Of a stretch of 64,000 nt of DNA, positions 23,560-34,749 are shown in pieces (position 1 is the first letter of the stretch; each line of letters begins with the position of its first letter). The notes under the pieces were generated by a model. The model had not been told where the DNA came from, ran no database searches, and saw only the letters and a program-made list of their open reading frames with translations. The stretch lies in contig OY992537.1 of assembly GCA_963921195.1 (NCBI GenBank), positions 19,741,125 to 19,805,124 of the forward strand. The letters run 5' to 3'. The translations under genes and the position numbers were made by a program. The stretch comes from Pegoplata infirma. Taxonomy: Eukaryota; Arthropoda; Insecta; Diptera; Anthomyiidae.

Positions 23560-24215
23560 TTCATTCATGCGGCTGCCTGGGTTAGCTCCACAGTAGCTCA
23601 TCCTCGGCACCCATTTTTCTAATGTTTCTGGTTCTATCTCACGAATGGCTTGAACGATATTCGTCGAAAGGGCCTAGAACATTTCTGGATTTCCATTGTT
23701 GCACGAATCTTTAACGAGACCCCTCAAAAAAATTTATAAAGGTTTTAATCGGCAGCTCTGAAGTGATCAATTGTCACCGCGAATATGGCGAAAAACACGA
23801 TTTCCGAACTAAGTGCGCAAAATATCGATTGTTTGATGGACTGTGGGACATATTGCGACATCCTTCTGAAAATAAATGTCATCCAAGTTGGTATATTCTA
23901 TTACGGCCAACAAAAAGTCGGTAATCATGGCTCTGTAGCGCTCATCTTTGACGAAAATTGGGTTTTCAGCTGTATTTTTGAAAATATTGTGTAATGATGC
24001 TGATACTCAAATCTGTTGCTTCCTATAGATGAATTGGATTCTTTACAATACCGTGCGAGTTTTACGATACCAAGATGTAGCAATTTGTTTGTTAACATAA
24101 CCTCATTTCAGTGGCTTTTTTCAGTTAAAAACTTTTTTTCGAAAAACCTGCAGTTTGGCAACGCAGTACTGCGCTACAACGCGATACAGCAGAGCAAGGC
24201 GATGACGCATCAATG
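23560..24215 (-). pseudogene. Broken mariner-type transposase remnant
   Basis: Read on the minus strand, the segment around 23760-23990 encodes MITDFLLAVIEYTNLDDIYF followed by QKD and, after 18 more codons, a stop. This resembles the DDE catalytic core of Tc1/mariner-related transposases, with QKD at the position of the second catalytic aspartate. The region that should carry the third acidic residue has a stop and altered residues. Further downstream on this strand there are more stops and frame changes, then a recognisable C-terminal part (IVQAIREIEPETLEKWV). The N-terminal DNA-binding half is absent. It lies between the long inverted ends of the 20927-24339 element, so it is that element's own decayed gene. 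Confidence 0.7.
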
Positions 24216-24589
24216 AAGTCGTTTGCCATATAAAACGGGAATGTTTGCTCTTTCAAATAAAGCCATAACATTCCAAAAAAGTTGAGTATTGATCATTTTA
24301 TTGCATTTTTAAAAAGATACTTGTTATTGGACCACCCCTTACTACTAAGCTAAGTATTGTTCCTAGATATCTTCAGTAAAATTCGTTGGTGCTTCTTTTC
24401 TTAAAATATATTAAGCGTCTAAATCTCATTCTAAGAGATAATTTTAGTATTTTTTTTTCAAAAACTGTGTTTAAGTATTTTTGTAAAAACACAGTTTTCG
24501 AAAAAGGACTAAAATTACCACTTAGAATGAGCGTTAGAGGCTTACTATGTTATGAATAAAGAAGTACAATGGTTAGATTAGGTTATGGT

Positions 24590-25060
24590 GGATGGCATTG
24601 GCATAAAACAATGTCCATAGAGGCCGACTTGTGGCACATTATGATTTCAGTTTCCCCTTCTTCTTAGATAAAAAGCAATAGTTGCATCTATGCATTCCAC
24701 TTCGATATGTTGATAAACGCCAGTAAGGTCCATGGATTTATTCCTCGGATTCATGTAAATTCTGAAAGAAGAAAGAGCCAAATAATTTAAATCTTCTAAA
24801 AGACAGTGATTCAGATAAAAAGTAATAACTGTCCTCAACAGCTTCCCTACACCATCGGTACGTATCATCATTACCTCTTCCAATTCTTACCATGTGTTTA
24901 CACAGGGTGTTGTGGCCTGTAATCAAATTAATTACCATTCTCAGTTGTCTTCTATCCATATCAAGAAGAACTTGGTTTTGTTTCAACGAATTTTCATTCC
25001 ATAATGGTTTTGTCTGAATAACCAAGTTTCTCTCGCTTCCAGTCTGATCCGTTGCGAAAT
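24590..25060 (-). pseudogene. 3' end of a LINE ORF2 (post-RNase H region), decayed
   Basis: On the minus strand, 24738-25025 encodes INLITGHNTLCKHMVRIGRG followed by a Trp-Cys-Arg-Glu block and RRFKLFGSF. This order is typical of the zinc-finger-like C-terminal region downstream of RNase H in jockey-, I- or R1-like LINEs. Several of the expected cysteine and histidine positions are altered. A frameshift near 24740-24780 moves the continuation (GVYQHIEVE) into the next frame (24647-24883). The strand then runs into a tail with TAACCTAATCTAACC near 24570. It is a 5'-truncated dead copy. Confidence 0.65.
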
Positions 25061-25176
25061 TAGAGATAGAGGTGGATAGACGTCATTTACAGCCAATTCC
25101 TGTGGAAGATTGGCTCCACGTAGAATTTAACTGAAGACATCTAAGAGCATTAGGTAACTCAAATGTATATGTACAT

Positions 25177-26965
25177 TAGGGATATAACCAGACCTGTAAA
25201 TACTTGAAAATATATTTACTTATTTTACCATTTTTTAAATATTTTTTGTATTTGTACTTGAAAGTTTCAAATACAAATATTCTTTTACTTACTTAACACT
25301 TTTACAAGTAAGTATAACAAAATACTTACTTAACGAGTGCAAGTTCAAATATTTTCAAATATTTGAAAAAATGTTTACAAATAAAATACTTGAGAACATT
25401 TTTTCAAATATTTTTATACTTGCCCAAAATTTTCAAATATTCAACATTATTATGGTTGACGAAAAAGCCATAAAGACAAATTTTTTTCAAGACAATTTTT
25501 TGCGTGTTTTTTTAGAAAAATGCATTTGTGTATGTAAAAATATTAATTACTTCCTATTTCTAAGCAAATCGAGACTTTAGGACAAAACGGTTCTATTTGC
25601 TTATAGAAACAGGTACAGATAGAACCTTGTTGTCCTAAGATCGGAGTCCATGTAATGAAAAAAAATACCCCTAACGCATTTGAATAACAATATCACTTAC
25701 ATGCCACCTGTTCATCCTCTTAAAATTTGGATATGTTGTTTGGGATAAAAACTGTAAAATTGTTTTTTAGCGGCTAAAACTCATTTTTAGTGCAGGTCGA
25801 CTTGTATGGGAGAAATGGACTTTGTTTTTGTAACATTTTTTGGTGACATGTCATAATCCTAACTTCCGGTATTTTTTTTGCATTATTTTTTTTTTATTTG
25901 GACCACTTCTGTAGGGCTTTGGAATTACAAACTCCACAGCCTCAACCAAAACGGCTTCGATGCATACATTCATAATTTTTATTAAGGACTTCAAAATTGT
26001 ACATACAATGTACATATGTATGTATGTAGATCTCTGCATGGACATTCAGGCCAACCGGCTTCGCTAAATATAGTTCTTCTGTGTAACGGCATTCGGCTGG
26101 ACTTAACGATCATCAAATCCAAAGATTCAGCCCAAAAGTGTTCGCTGAATTAAGCTTTTTTGTGTAGCAGAAAGTTTTATAAATTTGAAAAAAATTCTTG
26201 AAATTTTTTTATTTAAATAAAAATATTTATGACAAATAAATTTATTTGAAAAAATGTTGCCAAATATTTTATTTGAGTTCAAATATTTTATTTGTAAACA
26301 TTTTCTTCAAGTATTTTACTTATAATAAGTATTTTACTTATAGTAAGTATTTTACTTATAGCAAGTATAAACATATTTGAATTTACTTGTATTTGATTTT
26401 TTAAATACAAATATTTTTTTTACTTACTTAAACAAATGTTAAGTAAGTAAATAAAATATTTGAACTTAAAAACTTTAAGTATAAGTTTTTGAATATTTAC
26501 TTAAAAATACTTAAGTACAACATTTTTACAGGTCTGGATATAACCATTTGCGTTTTTTTGCAAATATCGAAAAGGACCTATCATATTAAGAATGTAGATG
26601 AAAAATCAAGAAGAAATGCGTGTTCTTTTTTTCGCGAATGTTAAAAAAGGTTCGGCACCGATCGCGATGAAGTTTTCGTTAATATTTTTTTTTATTATTC
26701 GGAAAACCGGTATTTCTAGTGTCGAAAACCATTTTATAAATTTGTTATTGTTTTATTTTTGTTGTAAAACGACAAAAAGGCAAAAAACGGTGGATGGGAA
26801 GGAATCCCACCATAAAATATAAAAAAATGTAAATTTATGGTGTTTTAGAAATTGCAATCGGTGCCGAAGATTTTTGGACCAAAATGTCCCCGGATAACGT
26901 TTTTTGTTATCAGTATAAAATTGCCCATACGATTATGATAGGTTCCTATTTTGGTTATATCCCTA
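25177..26965. mobile_element. hAT-type element (outer), TAGGGATATAACC ends
   Basis: The ends are TAGGGATATAACC and GGTTATATCCCTA, with identical 8-bp flanks ATGTACAT at 25169-25176 and 26966-26973. Removing the inner element and one copy of its target duplication leaves about 433 bp, a typical non-autonomous hAT size. The short frame at 26598-26822 has no recognisable domain. This element is older than the one inside it. Confidence 0.88.
25189..26536. mobile_element. hAT-type element (inner), CAGACCTGTAAA ends
   Basis: The ends are CAGACCTGTAAA and TTTACAGGTCTG, with identical 8-bp flanks GATATAAC at 25181-25188 and 26537-26544. It sits inside the terminal repeat of the outer element. Subterminal zones on both sides carry many AAGTAAGTA and CAAATATTT words. 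The 1,348-bp body has no transposase frame. 25700-26160 is a central zone without these words and without an identifiable gene. Confidence 0.88.
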
Positions 26966-27079
26966 ATGTACATCATTTATTTCACTTATTCCACACGAAG
27001 AAGAAAAAAAATTGTTAGTACTTTAATTTTTTTTAGTTTCAAGCTAAATGCATATTCGTGTTAAACAGTGTAATCACTA

Positions 27080-27195
27080 AATCTAGTGCATTGTACAATC
27101 TTTCTGATTTGCCGGATTTAAAAATTCAATATCTTAGGAGTTTCAAAATCAGTTCAAATTTGTTTAAAGGCAGGGACTAGTAGTGGAACCCCATT
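27080..27195 (+). pseudogene. 3' end of a non-LTR retrotransposon (LINE), truncated
   Basis: The plus strand from about 27101 encodes LSDLPDLKIQYLRSFKISSN, an extreme C-terminal LINE ORF2 type of sequence, related to the copy at 17055-17235. Stops follow after a few residues. Only the end of the element is present. Confidence 0.55.
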
Positions 27196-27207
27196 ATCGT
27201 CCCGTGG

Positions 27208-27664
27208 TATCACAACACTAAGGAAATTATGGCATTAACTGTTTGTAGGTTATTTTTATATGTGCACTCAAAAAATTATGTAGGTAAATTCCAGTGAATA
27301 TTCACTTAAAACAAATGAACTTTTATTTAAAAACCATTCCAGTGTTTTTTCTTTTAAAATAAAACACAATACAGTCAATTTTAAATGTTAATTTAATGAC
27401 TAACCAAAACATTAAAAAACTAGTGAATATTCAGTTATTTTGTATTGAAAAACAGTAAAACTTTAGAAGAAATTTTTTACTGTCGAAATTAAATGTAACA
27501 GAAAATTCGTTTTTAATACAGTAAATTATTTTTTTAAACTACAGAAACAGTAGAAAATAAGAAGTCCATAATAAAATTAATGATTTTTCTTTTAAAATAA
27601 CTTTACTGATTACTTTTTAAAATAACCTACAAACAGTTAATGACATAATTTTCTTAGTGTAATG
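27208..27664. repeat. Inverted repeat pair, about 40-bp arms
   Basis: ACTAAGGAAATTATGGCATT with AACTGTTTGTAGGTTATTTT on the left (27208-27250) pairs with the complementary arm ending at 27664, with few mismatches. This looks like the two ends of a MITE of about 450 bp, but its interior overlaps the start of another inverted pair (27263-29287), so the history is not simple nesting. No clear target duplication. Confidence 0.6.
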
Positions 27665-27665
27665 A

Positions 27666-28503
27666 CCCAGGCAGAAAAATACGAACGGGAGAGCGCTGGC
27701 AAAGTACCTTTTATGGACGTTTGTGTGCTGGGAAAGCATCACAGTTTAGTACTCTCCCAGCGTCCAAAATGATAACCACGGTAAACGGTAGGCCGTTGCT
27801 ATTTTAAAGCGCTTTGAAAGCCCTTTAAAAACAAAAAATATGGTAATATTATAGCACTTTCAGAACAAAAAATGGGACGTATCTAAATTGTACACATAAG
27901 TCCATAAGACACAACTTCTTTTGGTGTTTATTTGAATAAAGAAATTTATTAAATTAGGATAAAAAATTTATTGACTCATTTATTAGGATAAAAAAAATTT
28001 GAACAAACTTTGAACAATTTTCTTAGTCCCGGAAAAAATTTGTTTGCAGTTTTATTTGCGTTTTGGAATAAACAATTTATTAAAAATGCTTTTAGGAAAA
28101 AAATTGGTAAGTCCCTGGTGTATTGAACCTAAACGGGTATGTATCCGGAGTTTAAGGGTGATGTATCCGGAGTTTAAGAAACTTAATAATGAAAGAAACA
28201 GGTGGTTTTACATAAAAGGTGTCAAGTTTGTAATATGTAGGTCATTGTGTCTAATTGTAAGTGACATATCACGAGAACTATCAAGGACCGGCCACTTATC
28301 CTGCAGGAAAATAAAAAAAAATTCCAATTATTATGAAAATTAATAAATTTTAATAAAAATTTTATACTTTGAACGGATTTAAATAGAGAACATTGACAAA
28401 GGGCTTGGAAAGCACATTTTCGAATTTATACTACCTTCTACACAAAAAATAAAGTGCTTTGCCGAGACTTTTTCTTTGGAACGGTTGGCAGTTTCTGCCT
28501 GGG
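27666..28503. mobile_element. Inverted-end element A, CCCAGGCAGAAA termini
   Basis: The left end is CCCAGGCAGAAAAATACGAA and the right end, read outward-in, is CCCAGGCAGAAACTGCCAAC. Beyond the shared first 12 bases the two ends differ, and each matches the opposite end of element B at 29560-34749. Both ends carry (C)TGGCAAAGTAC or CGGCAAAGCAC words. Inside is a short tandem duplication of GTATCCGGAGTTTAAG at 28140-28178. No transposase was found and no target duplication identified. Confidence 0.65.
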
Positions 28504-29039
28504 CAGTTATGTTATTTTAAAAGAAAATTCACTTATTTTATAAAGCATTTCTTGTTTTCTACTATTTCTGTAGTTAAAAAAATAATTTACCAAAGATTCT
28601 CAATAGATAAAGAAGTCACTCGACTCCTGATAAACCCGCTCTGGCTAACTATGCTATTTCAGAGGACGAATGAACAAACAAAAACAAAAATTGAAAAAAA
28701 AATATTGCAATTGCCCGTTTTTCCGACTTAATGGAGCGTTTTCTCTTTTGCATTAAGCGATAAAAAAAGTTTTTTTATGATTATCGGGAAATCCAATGAC
28801 TTTTTATTTGCTAAGAATTTGTTTTAAACACTTTGAAAGGTGTTTCTTAAATAATATTACCATAGTAATTAGAAATTGATACATTTTTTCAAAATTTATT
28901 AAGCGCTTTTTCGATATAAAAAGTTAGCATTGTTTGTAACATTATTGTATTTTCCTCGTCTAACAGTTTTCGTACCTTCTGTTAAAATGTTGCCAATGTT
29001 TGTGAGCGAGATGCTAGGTGCGTGAATTTACTGTCTTAA
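28504..29039. other. Unassigned DNA between inverted arms
   Basis: AT-rich DNA. The short frame at 28459-28731 overlaps the end of element A and has no recognisable domain. 28960-29035 is slightly richer in GC but was not identified. Confidence 0.4.
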
Positions 29040-29354
29040 AAATTAATTTTCTGTTACATTCAATTTTGGCAGTAAATTTCTTCTACAATTTTAATGTTTT
29101 TCAATACAAAATAAGTTAATATTCATTAGTTTTTATAATGTTTTGGTTAGTCATTAAATTAACATTAAAAATTGACTGTAATATGATTTTATTTTAAATG
29201 AAAAAACGGTGGAATGGGTTTTAAATAAAATTTCATTTGTTTTAAGTAAATATCCACTGAAATTTACCTACAGAATTTTTTGAGTGAACGGACCTCAGAG
29301 TGAATGTGCTCTGTCGTTTATTGTCAGCAAGCACTCAAAACTTAACCTTAATCA

Positions 29355-29421
29355 GGGTACGTTTACGGGTGCATAACTCAGCCTTTCTGGGTACGTTTAC
29401 GGGTGCATAACCCAGCCTTTA
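29355..29421 (+). repeat. Two-copy tandem duplication
   Basis: GGGTACGTTTACGGGTGCAT followed by AAC(T/C)CAGCCTTT occurs twice in direct tandem, with a period near 37 bp. The two copies differ at very few bases, so the duplication is recent. Confidence 0.8.
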
Positions 29422-30173
29422 TACTCAACAAATTTATTTATTTATTTAAAACATTTTACGTTTAGTCGTTTTTAAAAGAAAAAATATTTATTTGATGTTC
29501 AGTTTTTATTAATGACTACTTCTGTCCTTTGTTTCAAAACTAACACACTAAAATATAAACCCAGCCAGAAATTGCCAACCGTTCCAAAAAAAAAGTACTG
29601 GCAAAGCAATTTATTTTTTGTATAGCAAGCTGTTTTTAGTAAAGTACTTGGTTTCACCGAATTAAGTACTTTGTTAGTACGTTTTTACCAAACTAAAGGC
29701 GGTTTATTTATTTGAAATATTTTTTTTTAATAATTTAATTAAATTTTAACATTTTATTTGAAAACACTTAATTAGTATGTTATAAAGTTATGACAATGGT
29801 GTCATTATCAAATTTAGTATGACTACATTTTGATTCTACTATGTGGATACTGATTTCAATGTTATTTTTATCAAATTTGTTTAACATTGTAGAGCCCTAT
29901 TTCTCTTGATAGTAGTAAAAATTAAAAAAAAAACGGTACATTCAATGAAAATTTTGCCTTTCAAAATATATCATCACATTTGTATTTAGACAGCTTACTA
30001 TTTAAAATTTCAGTAACTTTAATTACATTTTCATTGTCGAGTAAACATACGTTATCTGGATGAATTGGTTTTATTTTAAAACCATTAATGTTTACGAAAG
30101 AAAATAAAACTCTCGATTCCGAGCTTTCTTTTATATTCCTAGAGAGTATTTGGAACTTCTAGGATGTAGCAAT

Positions 30174-30646
30174 AAATTCGCGAATTTCTTCATTTTTTGA
30201 CGTTTTTGCGAAATAAGCCCCTAAATTGGCCTTTGATAAAAACTTGCTTTTACCATCATGTTGAATTTTATCATCATGTTGTATATGGCAGCACCATTTT
30301 TCGAGATAATTTAAGGGTCCATCTTTAAGTAAATAATGTGGGAACCTTACAGAATTAACTGACCAAAATTTTTTTTTTTGGACAAATTTTTCGTCAGTTA
30401 TTTGTTTAAGGTTACCACTTTATATAGTTAAAGATGGACCCTTAAGTCATCTTGTAAAATGATTCTGCCATAAAAAAGTCTCGCGATTTTTAACATGATG
30501 GTCTATATCACATAGATGTTTTTTGTTCACTATTCGTAGTGTTAGGGATGCCTTTATGATCCACTAAGAGCTAGTTTTTTTTATCAAATACTAATTTAGA
30601 GGTTTATTTCGTGAGAACCTCGAAAAATGAAGAAATTCGCGAATTT
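30174..30646. repeat. Foldback inverted repeat, about 470 bp
   Basis: The left arm (AAATTCGCGAATTTCTTCAT, then CGAAATAAGCCCCTAAATTG, GGGTCCATCTTTAA) pairs with the right arm (TTAAAGATGGACCCTTAAG, ATCAAATACTAATTTAGAGG, ATGAAGAAATTCGCGAATTT). Pairing continues almost to the centre near 30390 (GGAACCTTAC with TAAGGTTACC). The right arm has an extra stretch of about 85 bp. The right arm is shared with the dispersed family at 1735-2100, so this foldback is part of that family or inserted next to it. Confidence 0.75.
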
Positions 30647-31404
30647 AAGCGCTTAAGATGAAAGCTTTAAACCAAATTTGCATAAGAAATAAAGGCCTGC
30701 AAATGTTGAACTATATAACATACAACATAGTGTCACATGATGCAAGTGTCAATTCATGCCATGTCGCTAATACATGTTTAACAATAACATGTGAAGGCAT
30801 GTCGAATAAATTCAAAACAAATCTATGCATAGTCTTAAAAGTGTAATTGCATGCATGCACATAGAAATTGACCATGTCAACACATGCGACACATGCGACA
30901 TGTGCAGCATATGACACAATTGATGCTTTTTTACCATTTGTATGGCTCATTATATGCAATTAAACTGCAAAAAATATTTAATTATGATATTTACTACTTT
31001 CAAGGATCTTCTTTTGAAGCTTTAATGAACAAAATATTTAAATATAAGTTCTTAAGTTGAAAAGAGAAATTATTTAAACATTTAATATAAATTTTTTTGT
31101 ATTAATTTGTTATAAAACAATAAAAATTGTCTTTTATTGACTTTAGAACATATATAAATCTTAATTATTTCATATAAAATATAATATAATTATTATAAAC
31201 TAGCGTTTAGTTTTATTGCACACTTCTTTTCATTACATTTTTTTTAACATTTTAGTGAAATTATGCGAAGGATAACGGTAATCAAATAACGGAGCATTTA
31301 TATTTTGTCTATTAATAAATAATCTTATTGTATTATAATGCTTTGTTTTTGTAAAAAAAAACTAGGGGAATTGTTTTATTGCCGTTATTTCAATTAACAT
31401 AAGC

Positions 31405-33119
31405 TGGATTTTTTTGCTAACGTGTATAAATTATCCCATACAAATTTGACGTTTTTTAACTATGTAGGGTGACCGTGCCTAAGTTCGGCATGTACCAGTA
31501 GTCGGCACTTTTTGAATTTAAACGTAAATAAATAAGAATTATAAAAGTAAAATATTTAAATAAGATTAAATTTACATTAAAAATATATTAATATCTCTGT
31601 TTTCAATGATTAAATTGGACTAAGATGATTATTTTGTCCTCGTTTTATCCGTTTTTTGAAAACAGTTTTTTAGAATGTGAGAAATTGCTTCTTTTTAAGA
31701 AATTTTTTAGTAAATAGACCAATTTTAAAAGCTATGTAATTATATTAATTTATGTTTTATTTGAACTCTTATGGTTTCTGGGGGAAGATATTAATTAAAA
31801 TATTGTTTTAAATGTTAAAAGTTACAAAAAAAACATTTTTTTATCTTTTTTTAAGAGATGACGCCATTAGGAACAACAATTTTTTACAATTGCCAATAGT
31901 CGGCATAGGTGTGCCGACTACTGGTATATTAGAATTTTTCTATGTTTCCTATAGTCGGCATCAGTTTTTCGTCCTTATTTTATTTAAACCTTTCAACCAT
32001 TTTCAGATATAATTCGTAAAAGATCAATTGAAATTCGTAGATTTCATTTGGAATTTAAAAAGATCAATTAAATTAGTTAATTATCAATTTAAATTCCGAA
32101 AAAATCAGTAAAAATTGTAATAACTCTTTAACGAATTTCAAGTGATCTGCTTTGAATTTAATTTAATCTGTTTTGAATTTAAGTTGATATTTTTCGAATT
32201 TCAATTAATATTTTACAAATTTAAAATCATATTTTGAATTTCAATTAATATCTTTAAATTTACATTGCGCTCTTATGAGTTTTAATTGAGATTTAACAAA
32301 TTTTAATGCATTTTTTCGAATTTCCATTGGAGTCTTCGAATTCCATCTGGAATCTTTAAATTTGAATCGATATTTTTCGAGGACCAATCGGAGTCCAGAG
32401 TTTCAACTGGACTTTGAATTTCATTTAATCCTTCTCGAATTTGAAATAGAATCTTTGAATTTTCTTTGATATTTTTCATATTTCAATTGAAATCATTAAT
32501 TTGTAATTGACATTTTTTCAATTTCAATTGATCTTTTTCGAATTTAATTGAAATTGAAATCTTCGAATTTCGATTAATCTTTTTTAAATTTTTAATGAAA
32601 TTTTAAAATTTTAATTGGAATTTCAAATGGAGTTTTTGAATTTCAAATAAAATATTTTAATTTCAAATAGAATCTTCGAACTTGAAATCGAATTTTTGAA
32701 TTTCAAACTGAAAAGATTCAATTCGGACTACTTCTTATGACTACTACATCTAAAAATTAACTAGTCCTGTAGGTGCAAACATAACAGAAAAAGTCATGCC
32801 GACTATTGGATCACCACATGCCGAATATTGGGAAATGCATGCCGACCACTGGCAAATATGGTGTATTTTACAAAACATATAAATAATTCAAATTTAATAA
32901 ATAATTTGTTTAAAACTGTTAATTACACTTAAAACAAAACCCTTTTTTGAAGTGGAATATCTAGGTGCCATTCCAATAGCATGCTCACATACGTAAGAAC
33001 CCTAGTTTGAAAACAAAAAATACGTTAAAGTGCCGACTACTGGTACACTTACCCTATATACGGCAAATTTATGTCAAATTTGTATGGGATAATTTATACA
33101 CGTTAGCAAAAAAATCCAC
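31405..33119. mobile_element. Inverted-repeat element with TAGGGT inner ends and TGCCGACTA motifs
   Basis: A perfect 46-bp inverted repeat (31405-31450 with 33074-33119, containing GCTAACGTGTATAAATTATC) surrounds a second inverted pair: TAGGGTGACCGTGCC at 31465, and TAGGGTAAGTGTACCAGTAG read inward from 33057. Inside, (A/T)TGCCGACTA(C/T)TGG or its complement recurs at both ends and near 31895, 31910, 31953, 32795, 32817 and 32839. No recognisable protein. It lies inside the hAT-type element at 30690-33447. Confidence 0.65.
31984..32730. repeat. Degenerate minisatellite, about 30-bp unit
   Basis: GAATTTCAATTGA, GAATTTAA and ATCTTTTTCGAATTT-like words recur about every 25-33 bases for some 700 bp, in a strongly diverged tandem pattern. 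It fills the middle of the TAGGGT-ended element. No coding signal. Confidence 0.6.
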
Positions 33120-33577
33120 CAATAGCAAATGCTTTGAATTTAATTTATTTTTAATCAATTATTTATTTGATTTAGGATTTTTATTAAAAAAACAATGAAG
33201 AATTTATATTTTCATGTAAGGTAGGCCAAACAGTATTAAAAACATGAAGCAAAAGAACATTAGAAGACATAATACTGAACTCAACAGGGTACAACAGCTT
33301 CGATAAGTTTTAATGACATGCTAAGACAGTGTGTTTGAGTAAGCATAACATGGCACAACACGTTGTTTGAATTAACATGACATGGCATGACATGGATTTT
33401 TTGAAAAAGACATTTTTACAGAAAATGTTGAATTGTGCAGTACTTTAATAAGAAACATTGCTACAAGTCAAGAAAACTGTACCATGCATCGAAAAACGGA
33501 GTACGCCATTCGACTCAGCATGTCTCAAATTGATGGAAATGTTATTTAAAATAGAAAAAATTAAAAAAAAAATTCTA

Positions 33578-34475
33578 ATCCCAGCTAACAAACTTCGGAG
33601 TGCTCCAAATAAAAGACTCTTAAACGAATATAAATAATTAATATTTTTGGAACCTTCATTTTTCGGAGTCAAAAAAGATTAAAAAATAAAACATTTTTTT
33701 TGAGTTTTTAATTTTGTTTTTCAAAAACACTAAATTTTTGGATTCAATATAAAACCATCCGTTCGGAGTCCAAAAGGAATCTAAAACTAACAGAAAATTG
33801 TTTTATAAAAAAAATATTTCAAAGTGACTCCTAAAAGGTTTAAAATTGTAATATTTTTTGAGCCATCCAATAAGACTCAAAAAAATTATTGCTTTTGGAG
33901 TCAATAAATATTTTTTTCTTTAAAAAAAAAAAAATATAAGTCAGAAATAAAATAATTTTCGTTACAAACGCTTAATGTAAATAACACTAAAACGGAAATG
34001 TTTCTGGATAAATACACATTCAAGATCGCAGAACGAGGGACCGCCAGGGGGTTAATATGCTGAGCAGAATGAAATAGAGATTTGTTGTAATTTTGTTATA
34101 TTTTTATTTATGAATGTATGTATGTTGTATCTGTGTGTTGTTTTTATTTATATGTACGTGTCGTGAGATATGTAAAATAAAATAAAATTTTTAAATAAAC
34201 AGATCTGATCTCGAGATTTACGCCTTTTTTATAAAAAAAAACAACAAAAAAACCACCCCGAAAAACACACGTTTTTTAATGAATCCAAAATGACTCTAAA
34301 CCGACTCCAAAATATGGACAAAATTTCCCCTTTTTGAATCATTTATTGAAGTCATTTTGGAGACCAAAAAGAGGGCTCTTTTGGATGAACCACTTTCATA
34401 CAAAAATTTGAAATTTCTGTTACATTTTTTGAGCCCATTTTGGAGTCTAAAATGAGTCTGCTTGCTTGCTGGGAT
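33578..34475. mobile_element. Inverted-end element with TTTTGGAGTC subterminal repeats
   Basis: ATCCCAGCTAACAAACTTCG at the left and, inward from the right, ATCCCAGCAAGCAAGCAGAC form imperfect ends. GGAGTC or GACTCC/CCAAAA words recur near both ends (for example near 33655, 33755, 33830, 34290 and 34440). There is no protein frame. 33990-34250 is an internal stretch without repeats. No target duplication was recognised, so the superfamily is open. Confidence 0.6.
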
Positions 34476-34749
34476 GTACAAATTATTAAATAAAAAAAAT
34501 ATTTTATTAAATACATTTTTAATTTTGTAATGGATTGTTTTAGTTAAAAAGCTATTTTAAAAATTCTCGGATAGTACTTTTTAAAGTACAGGGAAGCGCT
34601 TTTAAAAGTACTTTGCCACTACTAAATGGTGTTATCATTTAGCACCTTAGCAAGTATTAAAAACCCAAAACAAAGGTACTTTGCCAGTATTAATACTACC
34701 TTATTAGATACTTTGCCAGATCTGGCCCGTATGTATTTTTCTGCCTGGG

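Larger units (their letters stand above)
20927..24339. mobile_element. mariner-like element with nested insertions
   Basis: Long inverted ends, CAGGGTGGTTCAATAACAAG on the left and CTTGTTATTGGACCACCCCT on the right, are bounded by TA at 20925-20926 and 24340-24341. The left inverted repeat continues after an insertion: 23498-23580 (GGCTTTATTTGAATGAGC, GTAAACGACTTCATTCATGC) pairs with 24200-24285. The inside holds a broken transposase on the minus strand. TA target, inverted ends and the transposase motifs together support the Tc1/mariner group. The original element, without insertions, would be about 0.9 kb and internally deleted. Confidence 0.8.
27263..29287. repeat. Long inverted repeat pair of the ACTCAAAA family
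   Basis: 27263-27500 (CACTCAAAAAATTATGTAGG, GTAAATTCCAGTGAATATTC, ACTTAAAACAAATG) is matched in inverted orientation by 29040-29287 (ending ACAGAATTTTTTGAGTG). The arms are about 240 bp with moderate divergence. The element at 27666-28503 lies between them. A diverged relative is at 17655. Either one long-armed element or two MITEs in opposite orientation would explain it. Confidence 0.6.
30690..33447. mobile_element. hAT-type element with ACATGY-rich subterminal zones
   Basis: The ends TAAAGGCCTGCAAATG and, inward from the right, TAAAGTACTGCACAATT are flanked by identical 8-bp repeats ATAAGAAA at 30682-30689 and 33448-33455. The dispersed-family copy at 1735-2100 shows the empty site. ACATGC, ACATGG and ACATGT words crowd 30700-30950 and 33240-33400. 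The centre is occupied by the inverted-repeat element at 31405-33119. No transposase frame survives. Confidence 0.85.
30541..33548 (+). repeat. Dispersed repeat family, copy 2, split by a hAT-type element
   Basis: 30541-30689 and 33456-33548 together follow the order of copy 1 at 1735-2100. The join is exact: GCATAAGAAA continues with CATTGCTACAAGTCA once the hAT-type element and one 8-bp target copy are removed. The second piece lacks about 100 bp present in copy 1, between CTACAAGTCA and AGAAAACTG. Confidence 0.75.
29560..34749. mobile_element. Inverted-end element B, CCCAGSCAGAAA termini, with nested insertions
   Basis: The left end CCCAGCCAGAAATTGCCAAC corresponds to the right end of element A. 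The right end, read inward, CCCAGGCAGAAAAATACATA, corresponds to the left end of A, so B is the same family in opposite orientation. Both ends carry GGCAAAGTA words. The 5.2 kb between them holds the foldback at 30174, the hAT-type element at 30690 and the element at 33578, so most of the length is later insertion. Unity of the two ends as one element is inferred. Confidence 0.5.
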
